Position numbers and translations under genes: made by a program. A stretch of DNA of 64,000 nt from Paenibacillus humicola (lineage in GTDB: Bacteria; Bacillota; Bacilli; Paenibacillales; Paenibacillaceae), in assembly GCF_028826105.1 (NCBI RefSeq), contig NZ_JAQGPL010000001.1, forward strand, positions 15,001 through 79,000. Reading direction: 5' to 3'. Every line of letters begins with the position of its first letter. Within the stretch, counting starts at the first letter, position 1. The notes below the pieces were generated by a model. That model did no database searches. It was given only the letters and a program-made list of their open reading frames with translations, and had not been told where the DNA came from. Positions 27,801-34,235 of this stretch are shown piece by piece.

Positions 27801-28416
27801 CGCGGAGCAGCACGGGTTTATCGCGTCCGTCGGCTTCGATTTGTATTCGCAGATGCTTGCCGACGAAATCGTAAAGCGTAAGGCCGGCCTTGAAGGCGAG
27901 ACGCCGGAGCCGGTCAAGGAAGTGTCGACGGTCATCGAGATGAGCATCGACGCGTACTTGCCGTCGGCGTATATTTACGATAGCATACAGAAGATAGAGA
28001 TTTACAAAAAAGTGGCTGCCGTCCGCGTGCTCGAAGAGGCGGAGGATTTGCGCGAAGAGCTCGTCGACCGGTTCGGGGATCTGCCGCTGCCTGTCGAGAG
28101 CCTGCTTGCGGTAGCACGGCTCAAGACGCTTGGCGCGTCGTGCGGCATCGAGCACGTCAGCCAGCGCGGCGACGATCTGACGCTCCGGTTCGCCGAGCAG
28201 GAGAAGCGGAGATTCGATACGAAGAAGGTGGACCTGCTGTGCCTCCAGTTCGAAAACCGGTTCAAGCGCGCGACCGCGCAGGAGCCCGGCCCGATCGTTC
28301 AGCTTCGCGGCAAGGGGCTTGAGACGGAGCAGAAGCTTAAACTGCTGGAACGCTTTTTGACGCGGTATAAAGAGACCATCGAACCGAAAGGGGAACTGCA
28401 GGATGTTGCGCATTAA
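24889..28416 (+). CDS. mfd: Transcription-repair coupling factor Mfd
   Basis: Mfd displaces RNA polymerase stalled at DNA damage and recruits UvrA. The 1175-residue protein has an N-terminal UvrB-like region, the CarD-like RNA-polymerase interaction domain (near 490, with KVGDYVVHQNHGIGKYIG), the translocase with Walker A CGDVGYGKTE near 640, DEEQ near 739, TATPIPRTL and QLRGRVGRS, and the C-terminal D7 region. The TTG at 24889 is chosen because GAGGTG lies 7 nt upstream. It overlaps the next gene by 14 nt. Confidence 0.96.
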   Translation: MKALLEAYSADMDFQSVVSGIRKGMREQLVSGLAGSSRQVMLAALKRELDRPVLVVTHNMFAAQKIYEDLVECLSSDEVLIYPANELVAAEAAISSPETLAQRMDVLIRLSQGFRGIIVVPFSGVRRYLPVKEAVAAARFELKVGDEAPMEAFLRRMVELGYVRTDRVETKGEMSVRGGIVDFFPLTSPYPCRVEWFDDEIDSIRTFDPVEQRSIDKLEHFTVTPCQELLADARRMENAAQHASELLEQQLQKMSDRTAKDRLRAEIGGELDKLREHQYFPEIYKYISLLYPERETLLSYMPEDALLVYDEPTRLIETSRQLERDEAEWATHLLAGGKSLPGFALARSSDEVLYHRPFQTLFLSLFLRQIPHTQPQNILNVVSRAMQNFHGQMNVLKAEMERWHKAGSNVIMLAGSAERMERMRRVLHDYGIEMPVFAEGNLQSGFELPSIRLIVITEGEMFSQKQRKARRMDKKIDNAERIKSYTELKVGDYVVHQNHGIGKYIGIGTLEIAGIHKDYIHILYAGGDKLSVPIEQIDMIQKYVGSEEKEPKVYKLGGSEWTRVKNKVRSSVQDIADDLIRLYAERQSTTGFAFGQDTPYQQEFEAMFPYEETRDQLRAIDEIKKDMQTPRPMDRLLCGDVGYGKTEVAVRAAFKAAIEGKQVAVLVPTTILAQQHYETFRERFSGFPFNVQVLSRFRSKKEQNETMKGLKGGTVDVVIGTHRLLSQDVIFKDLGLLIVDEEQRFGVSHKEKLKRLRTNVDVLTLTATPIPRTLHMSMLGVRDLSVIETPPENRFPVQTYVVEYSPSLVRESIERELARGGQVYYLFNRVQGIYQMAEQISALVPDARVAVGHGQMSEQELEKTILDFLDGESDVLVSTSIIETGVDIPNVNTLIVHDADKMGLAQLYQLRGRVGRSNRIAYAYFTYQRDKVLTEVAEKRLQSIKEFTELGSGFKIAMRDLAIRGAGNLLGAEQHGFIASVGFDLYSQMLADEIVKRKAGLEGETPEPVKEVSTVIEMSIDAYLPSAYIYDSIQKIEIYKKVAAVRVLEEAEDLREELVDRFGDLPLPVESLLAVARLKTLGASCGIEHVSQRGDDLTLRFAEQEKRRFDTKKVDLLCLQFENRFKRATAQEPGPIVQLRGKGLETEQKLKLLERFLTRYKETIEPKGELQDVAH

Positions 28417-29566
28417 CCACCGGAGAAAAGGAGTCCTGCTTCTGCTTGCGGCCGTGCTGGCGTTCGCGCTGGCGGGCTGCGGGAAGAAGCAGGAAGAGGC
28501 GGCAACGCCGCCGCCTAAAGATACGGCGGGGACGCAGGAATCGTCGGGGACGCCGGCGGCGCCGCCGAAAGCGGGCGAAGGCAAGACGATCGCCACGTAT
28601 AAGGACGGGGACAAGACGGGCACCGTTACGGACAAGGAGTTCGATCAATATACGGCGTTTTTCGTCAACATGATCAACCCGCAGGCGGAGATGTATTTCA
28701 GCATTCCGCAGCTCAAGGAACAGTTTCTCCGCGAATATATCGGCTACAAAATTTTAAGCGCCCGGCTGACGCAGGACAAGCGGGATGCGGTGAAAGCCGA
28801 CGCCGACAATTTCTATAATCAGGTGAAGACGGCGGAAGGCCAGCAGGCCGACTTGAAGAAGAAGCTGGACGACGCCGGATTGACCGAAGGCGTGATCAAG
28901 TATTATTTCTCGATGGTACAAGCTATCCAGAAGGACGAAGAGAGCAAAGTGACCGACGCCGACATCAAGAAGCTGTACGACGCCGATCCGAAAGGCTTCT
29001 CGCTTGTGACGCTGCGCCACATCCTCATTATGACGAAGGATCCGCAGACGGGCGAAGAGAAGCATAAGGATGCGGACGCGCTCAAAATCGCCAAAGAAGT
29101 GAAGGCCAAGCTGGACAAGGGCGGCGATTGGAACGCGCTGGCGAAGCAGTATTCCGAGGATCCCGGCTCCAAGGACAAGGGCGGGTTATACGAGAACGTC
29201 GAGCCGCGGCTTTGGGTGGCGGGATTTAAAGATGCCGCACTGAGCCAGCCGATCGGCAAAGTCGGCGATCCGGTCAAATCCGACTACGGTTACCACGTCA
29301 TCGAGGTGGAGAAGCGGGCCGAGCAGCCTTACGATAAACTGCCTCAATCCGACAAGGACGAGCTGAAGCAGACGGCGACGCAAAACCTGCTGAACGATTT
29401 TATGACGAACGAGCTGCCGAAGCTGATCACGAAGATCGACCTGCCGCAGGAGCCGGCGCCGAATACGGGCGGTACGGCGAATCCGGGTTCCGCGAATCAA
29501 GGCGCAGGCAACACAGGCGCTTCCAATCAAGGCGCGGCGCAAAGCGGCAACGCGGCGAAGAAATAA
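28403..29566 (+). CDS. PrsA/SurA-like peptidyl-prolyl isomerase lipoprotein
   Basis: The 387-residue protein has a signal peptide with the lipobox LAGC (Cys26), a Pro/Ala/Gly linker to about 55, a helical SurA-N-like region (about 75-175), a parvulin PpiC domain (about 190-305, with LRHILIM, YSEDPGSKDKGG and YGYHVIEVEKR) and a low-complexity Gly/Asn/Ala tail from about 350. It is probably anchored outside the membrane and folds secreted proteins. It starts inside mfd, so the two are coupled. B. subtilis has spoVT next to mfd; this gene and the lactonase are extra. Confidence 0.9.
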   Translation: MLRINHRRKGVLLLLAAVLAFALAGCGKKQEEAATPPPKDTAGTQESSGTPAAPPKAGEGKTIATYKDGDKTGTVTDKEFDQYTAFFVNMINPQAEMYFSIPQLKEQFLREYIGYKILSARLTQDKRDAVKADADNFYNQVKTAEGQQADLKKKLDDAGLTEGVIKYYFSMVQAIQKDEESKVTDADIKKLYDADPKGFSLVTLRHILIMTKDPQTGEEKHKDADALKIAKEVKAKLDKGGDWNALAKQYSEDPGSKDKGGLYENVEPRLWVAGFKDAALSQPIGKVGDPVKSDYGYHVIEVEKRAEQPYDKLPQSDKDELKQTATQNLLNDFMTNELPKLITKIDLPQEPAPNTGGTANPGSANQGAGNTGASNQGAAQSGNAAKK

Positions 29567-29577
29567 CATCCGGAACG

Positions 29578-29614
29578 AACAACAAGCCTAGCGGTGTGCT
29601 GGGCTTGTTGTTTT
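29578..29614 (+). terminator. Terminator after the PrsA-like gene
   Basis: AACAACAAGCC(TAGC) pairs with (GCT)GGGCTTGTTGTT and ends in TTTT. Confidence 0.85.
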
Positions 29615-29715
29615 AGTGGTACGCCGTCCGGACGGGACGGCCGTTTGACCGATCAAGGCCGGCCAATTCCAAACGGCCGAAAACCCCCTATGAAACGGGA
29701 ATCAGGAGGAGATGT

Positions 29716-30771
29716 ATGATGAGCGATCAATTGTTTTATGTCGGTTCGTACGCTTCCGAATCGGAGGAAGGCATTCTGCTCTGCCGGCTTAACGGGGAGA
29801 CGGGGGAGCTTGTGAAAGTGGCGGGAACGGCCGGCATCGAAAATCCGTCCTTCCTTGCGCTGAACCGCAGCGCAAACCGGCTGTACGCGGTGAGCGAAAC
29901 GTCCGAAGGGCATGTCGCCGGATTCGCCGTCGATCCGCAAGAAGGCGAATTCGAGCTGCTCGGTCAGCATCCGACGCTTGGCGCCCATCCCTGCCACATC
30001 GCGTTTGCCCGTCATGAACGATTCGCTGTCGTCGTCAATTACAGCGGCGGCAACGTAGACGTTTTTCCGGTGCAGGAAGACGGCTCGCTCGGCGAAATGG
30101 CGGACAACATCCTTCACGAAGGGCACGGTCCGCGCGCCGACCGGCAGGAGAAGGCGCATCCGCATTCCTCGATCGTCGATCCCGCGGACGGAACGGTCAT
30201 CGTCGCCGATCTCGGCCTGGACAAGCTGATTCGGTACGAACTCGGCGGAGCGAACGGCAAGCTGACGAAGCGAAGCGAGACGCCGGGAACGCCGGCGGCG
30301 GGGCCGCGTCATATGGCGTTCCATCCGGAACGGCCGGTACTGTACGTTGTAAACGAGCTGGACAGCACCGTCAGCGTGTACGGCAATGCGGACCGTTCCG
30401 GGCCGCTTCCCCTGCTGCAGACGATAACGACGCTTCCCGAATCGTTCGAGGGAGAAAACACCTGTGCGGATATTCATCTGACAAAGGACGGACGTTTCCT
30501 GTACGCCTCCAATCGCGGACACGACAGCATCACCGTTTATCGGACGGATAACGAAGGCGGGCTGGAGCTTGTTCAGCATGTTTCGACCGGCGGACGGACG
30601 CCGCGGAATTTCGCGTTATCGAACGACGAACGCTATTTGCTTGCGGCGAACCAGGATTCGAACCGCATCGTTTCGTTTTCGCTGGACGGCGAAACCGGGC
30701 GCCTTGCGCCGACGGGTCACACGCTCGAAGCCGGCAAGCCCGTATGCATCCGGTTCGTACCGTCCGAATAA
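29716..30771 (+). CDS. Lactonase family protein (6-phosphogluconolactonase-like beta-propeller)
   Basis: The 351-residue protein is a seven-bladed beta-propeller lactonase of the Pgl family. Repeated blade motifs of the type NPSFLALNRSANRLYAV, AHPCHIAF, GPRHMAFHPERPVLYVVNEL and TPRNFALSNDERYLLAAN occur at regular spacing. Family members hydrolyse 6-phosphogluconolactone in the pentose phosphate pathway, but some act on other lactones, so the substrate is an inference. The start is one of two adjacent ATGs with AGGAGGAG upstream. It is an insertion relative to the B. subtilis mfd-spoVT order. Confidence 0.85.
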   Translation: MMSDQLFYVGSYASESEEGILLCRLNGETGELVKVAGTAGIENPSFLALNRSANRLYAVSETSEGHVAGFAVDPQEGEFELLGQHPTLGAHPCHIAFARHERFAVVVNYSGGNVDVFPVQEDGSLGEMADNILHEGHGPRADRQEKAHPHSSIVDPADGTVIVADLGLDKLIRYELGGANGKLTKRSETPGTPAAGPRHMAFHPERPVLYVVNELDSTVSVYGNADRSGPLPLLQTITTLPESFEGENTCADIHLTKDGRFLYASNRGHDSITVYRTDNEGGLELVQHVSTGGRTPRNFALSNDERYLLAANQDSNRIVSFSLDGETGRLAPTGHTLEAGKPVCIRFVPSE

Positions 30772-30828
30772 AGCGGCTGGAAGTTGCACCCATTTCCAAA
30801 AAGGCGGAATTTCCGGAGGTTTGGCGCG

Positions 30829-30859
30829 TGCATAAGAATTTGGGAGGGGATGAATACTA
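30829..30859 (+). promoter_or_regulatory. Candidate sigma-G promoter of spoVT
   Basis: TGCATA at 30829-30834 (perfect) and AATACTA at 30853-30859 (6 of 7) have exactly 18 bp between them. B. subtilis spoVT is a sigma-G gene. Confidence 0.75.
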
Positions 30860-30971
30860 TGGTCAGATTCGAAATCACCATTTTTCAAGGAACCTTCTCT
30901 CTTGTGCGATAAACGGCAGCAAAACATCCAGTCGAATTCAAAACCTTCAGGGAAAGTGGGGCAACTAGAAC

Positions 30972-31514
30972 ATGAAAGCAACTGGAATTGTTCGTCGCAT
31001 CGATGATCTGGGCCGGGTCGTCATTCCGAAAGAAATCCGCCGAACGCTGCGCATTCGCGAGGGCGATCCGCTGGAAATTTTCGTCGACCGCGACGGCGAG
31101 GTTATTTTGAAGAAATATTCTCCGATTGGAGAGCTGGGCGATTTTGCCAAGGAATATGCGGAGTCGCTGTCCGAAAGCACGGGCCATATCACGCTGATTT
31201 CGGACCGGGATACGATTATCGCGGTCGCCGGCGCTCCGAAGAAGGATTATTTGGAGAAGCAGATCGGCTCGATGCTTGAAGGGTGCATGGAGAATCGCAA
31301 AACGATATCCGAAACGACGGGCGGATCGTTCGAGGTGGTCAAGGACATTGGAGAAAACTTCAGCTCCTTCGTCGCTGCGCCGATCGTCGCGGGCGGGGAT
31401 CCGATCGGAACGGTTGTGCTGCTCAGCAAGGACGAAGCGGTAAGCATGGGGCAGATGGAAATCAAAATGTCGGAGACCGCCGCAGGGTTTCTGGCCAAAC
31501 AAATGGAGCAATAA
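30972..31514 (+). CDS. spoVT: Stage V sporulation regulator SpoVT
   Basis: SpoVT modulates sigma-G genes in the forespore. The 180-residue protein has an AbrB-like DNA-binding domain (1-50, starting MKATGIVRRIDDLGRVVIPK) and a C-terminal GAF-like domain (about 56-178). It is the second AbrB-fold regulator in the window besides abrB. The ATG is preceded by AAAGTGGGG. A sigma-G-type promoter lies about 110 bp upstream and a terminator follows. Confidence 0.97.
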   Translation: MKATGIVRRIDDLGRVVIPKEIRRTLRIREGDPLEIFVDRDGEVILKKYSPIGELGDFAKEYAESLSESTGHITLISDRDTIIAVAGAPKKDYLEKQIGSMLEGCMENRKTISETTGGSFEVVKDIGENFSSFVAAPIVAGGDPIGTVVLLSKDEAVSMGQMEIKMSETAAGFLAKQMEQ

Positions 31515-31524
31515 CGACACGATC

Positions 31525-31570
31525 AAAGCTTCCTTGAAGAGGGCGAAAATCTTCAGGGGAGCTTTTTTTG
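31525..31570 (+). terminator. Terminator after spoVT
   Basis: AAAGCTTCC and an inner TTGAAG pair with CTTCAG and GGGAGCTTT, followed by seven T. Confidence 0.85.
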
Positions 31571-31627
31571 AATCCGCAGGGAGGGCTAACTTATCGCCTT
31601 GCAGTGGTTATAAAGGAAGAAACGTGT

Positions 31628-31801
31628 TTGCCGCCAAAAGACGGCGTCAGCCGGCTTCACCGGATAAAAGGAAGAAAAAAGAACTCGCCGACCGGCAGCA
31701 CCGCCTGCCTGTATGCCGTCGCGGGAGACTGCGTCAACCCGCCCGGCTGCGGACAGCAGGGGCCGAGCGACTGCCTCATGCAGTGCACGCCGCGCGCTTG
31801 A
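31628..31801 (+). CDS. Candidate small cysteine-rich peptide, unknown function
   Basis: A 57-codon frame starts at TTG (31628) with AAAGGAAG 8 nt upstream. The N-terminal half is basic (GVSRLHRIKGRKK) and the C-terminal half holds five Cys (ACLYAVAGDC, PPGCGQQ, SDCLMQC). The layout recalls secreted or modified Cys-rich peptides, but I recognise no family. No promoter or terminator of its own is clear, and GC-rich DNA easily gives open frames, so this is tentative. An in-frame GTG at 31604 and TTG at 31568 are other possible starts. The rest of 31515-32013 shows no other gene. Confidence 0.3.
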   Translation: MPPKDGVSRLHRIKGRKKNSPTGSTACLYAVAGDCVNPPGCGQQGPSDCLMQCTPRA

Positions 31802-32013
31802 GCTGCGTAAGCAGAAGGAGCCGGGTTGCCGGACAACCTGACCGTTTGGGCGTGACCTCTATTTCAAGGGAATAGGGCAAGCGGAGATCGGCCGGTTTCG
31901 GTCGCCTGTAGACGTGCCGGTCCTCCAAAAAGCCGCAGAAGCCAACTTTCGGTTATAATGAGAGCGTATGCTTCCGATGCGCGAGCGGCGCAAAGGGAAG
32001 AAATCGACAGGCG

Positions 32014-33954
32014 GTGCGCGGTTTGAAGGCAGGAGGACAAGGAGAGAAACAGCGGCCCGGCGCCGGGGAAGGGCGCTCGGGAAAGGGCCGCGATCCGGCT
32101 GCGGGCGGAAACGGCCTTAAGCCGGAAATAAGCCGGACGGACCGAGGCGTGACCGTGCGTTTATCCGGTTCGGGCGGACAAGCCCCGGAGCGGGGAAATG
32201 CGGCGCTAGTCGAGGAATTAGGCCGTGACGGGCAAATCGGAGGCCGCCCGCCGGCGGCAGTCGGCATGAGCGGCGATGAAGGGAGTTTCCGCCCCGGGCG
32301 GGATTCGGGCGGCGGATGGAAACCGCCAGGTACGGTCACGAAGCCGCCTCTGTTCAAGGGTGCGGCGATTATGGGCGCGGCTATGCTGATCAGCAAAACG
32401 ATCGGCACGCTCCAGAAGATTCCGCTGCAGAACATTGCCGGGGACCGCGTGTTCGGCATCTACAATGCCGTCTATCCGCTGTATCAGCTGCTGCTGGTCA
32501 TGGTCACGGCCGGTTTTCCCGTCGCGGTTTCGCTGCTTGTGGCCGAGCGGGCGGGGGATTCCCGCGGTCATCAGCGTGTGCTTGCGGCGAGCGCGCTGCT
32601 GTTGGCGGCCGGCGGAGCGGCCGGCTTCGCGCTCTTATGGGGCGGATCGGAGCGGATTGCGGGCTGGATCGGCGACGCCCATACCGCCCCGGCCGTTCGG
32701 ACGGCCGCGCTCGCCCTTTGGGTGGCGCCGGTTACGGCGGCGCTGCGCGGTTATTATCAGGGGCTCGGCCGAATGACGCCTTCAGCCGTATCGCAGCTGT
32801 CGGAGCAGACCGTCCGCGTCGCGGGCATGCTGGCGCTGCTCATGACCGGCTGGCAGCTGGGCTGGTCCGACGCCTCGCTTGCCGCCGGGGCGACGGCAGG
32901 CTCCGCGCTCGGGGGAACCGCCGGGCTTGCCGTCATGACGGCCTATTTGCTGCGGGACCGCCGCCCGGGCCGGCAGGCTTTGGCGAGAACTTCGGCCCGG
33001 GGCGCAGGCCCGGGCGAAGGGATCGGCACGCTGATGCGGCGGCTGGCGCTGCTCGCGGTGCCGGTGACGCTCGGCGCGCTGGCGGTGCCGGCGCTCGGCG
33101 TCGTGGACGCTTTTACGGTGCCGCGGCTGCTGCGCGGCTCCGGGCTCGGCGAGGCCGAAGCGATGTCGCTGTTCGGCCTGTACAGCCGGGGCCAGCCGCT
33201 TGTGCAGCTGGTCGTGATGGTCGCCGGCGCGATCGGCGCGGCGCTCGTTCCCGCGCTGGCGGCGGCCCGCGCCCAGCGCGACGAGGGGGCGCTGCGCCGC
33301 CACGCAGCGACGGCGATGCGCGCCGCGTGGACGTTCGGCGCGGCGGCGGCGTTGGGGCTCGTGCTGCTGGCCGAGCCCATCAATGTGATGCTGTACGCGG
33401 ACGATGCCGGGACGCGTACGTTCATGCTTGTCGGGTGCACCGCGCTTGCGGGCACCGTCAATGCCGTTGCGGCGGCGCTGCTGCAGGGGCTCGGGGCGAT
33501 TCGCGCCCCGGCGCTGTTCATGCTCGCCGCCGCGGCGATGAAGGCGGCGCTCAACGCCGCCCTCGTGCCGGCGCTCGGCCCCGCCGGCGCGGCCTGCGCG
33601 GGCATCGCCGCGCTGACGGCGGCCGCCCTGCTGGGCGCGGGCGCCGTGCGCCGCGCCGCAGGCGCGGCCGTGCCCGCGCGCGGCGCCGCGGGCACGCTGT
33701 TCGCGCTCGCGTGCATGGCCGCGGCGCTGGTCCTGGCCGAGCGCGGCGGCGCGGCGCTGCTCGGCCCGGCGCTGCCGCCGCGGGCGGCAGCTGCGGCGCT
33801 CGCGCTCGGGGGCACGGCCCTCGGCGCGGCTGTGTTCGCCGCCGCCGCGCTGCGCGGCGGCGGCATCGGCGCGCAGGAGCTGCGCGCCCTGCCGGGCGGC
33901 GAAGCGCTGGCCGCCCGGCTGCGCCGGTGGCGGCTGCTTCCGCCGGGCGACTAG
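32014..33954 (+). CDS. yabM: Polysaccharide/lipid flippase of the MATE-like MurJ/SpoVB superfamily (YabM)
   Basis: Residues from about 108 onward form a multi-spanning membrane protein with about 14 segments, beginning with FKGAAIMGAAMLISKTIGT and LQKIPLQNIAGDRVFGIYN. This is the first-helix signature of SpoVB/YabM oligosaccharide flippases, which move lipid-linked precursors. The position before yabN matches. The first 107 residues are a Gly/Arg/Pro-rich tail not expected in the family. The GTG at 32014 follows AAGGGAAG (spacing long), and TATAAT at 31954 suggests transcription from upstream, but a later start such as ATG 32268 is possible. Base composition is extremely GC-rich in the 3' half. 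Confidence 0.82.
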   Translation: MRGLKAGGQGEKQRPGAGEGRSGKGRDPAAGGNGLKPEISRTDRGVTVRLSGSGGQAPERGNAALVEELGRDGQIGGRPPAAVGMSGDEGSFRPGRDSGGGWKPPGTVTKPPLFKGAAIMGAAMLISKTIGTLQKIPLQNIAGDRVFGIYNAVYPLYQLLLVMVTAGFPVAVSLLVAERAGDSRGHQRVLAASALLLAAGGAAGFALLWGGSERIAGWIGDAHTAPAVRTAALALWVAPVTAALRGYYQGLGRMTPSAVSQLSEQTVRVAGMLALLMTGWQLGWSDASLAAGATAGSALGGTAGLAVMTAYLLRDRRPGRQALARTSARGAGPGEGIGTLMRRLALLAVPVTLGALAVPALGVVDAFTVPRLLRGSGLGEAEAMSLFGLYSRGQPLVQLVVMVAGAIGAALVPALAAARAQRDEGALRRHAATAMRAAWTFGAAAALGLVLLAEPINVMLYADDAGTRTFMLVGCTALAGTVNAVAAALLQGLGAIRAPALFMLAAAAMKAALNAALVPALGPAGAACAGIAALTAAALLGAGAVRRAAGAAVPARGAAGTLFALACMAAALVLAERGGAALLGPALPPRAAAAALALGGTALGAAVFAAAALRGGGIGAQELRALPGGEALAARLRRWRLLPPGD

Positions 33955-34235
33955 CGCGAGCGCCGCTTACTGGGCGAGCCGCCGCGGCACCCTCGCCCGG
34001 GCGGCCGGCCTCCACACCTTGCGGACCCGCAGACGGCTCCGCCGGGGCACCGGCCTGCACGCCGAACCGGCAGGCCCGCCGCCGCCATGAGGCTCGGCTC
34101 GGCCGTACGACCCGCCGGAGCCCGGCCTCGCACCCGGCCGACGGACATACCTGGTTCGTTCCCTGCGAAAGCCGGCCAGACACCCGCGGCTTTTTCACCT
34201 AAATACATAGATCATCCATTCAAGGAGGTATCATC

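Noticed and set aside
25171..28635. 1154-codon open frame on the minus strand
   Set aside because: It lies fully antisense to mfd, has no ribosome-binding site and reads as Arg/His-rich nonsense; such frames arise from GC-rich codon bias.
30744..30968. 74-codon frame between the lactonase gene and spoVT
   Set aside because: It overlaps the lactonase end and the sigma-G-type spoVT promoter and has no ribosome-binding site.
32316..34202. 628-codon plus-strand frame overlapping yabM
   Set aside because: It is an Arg/Gly/Ala-rich shadow of the yabM reading frame, which has the membrane segments and family motifs.
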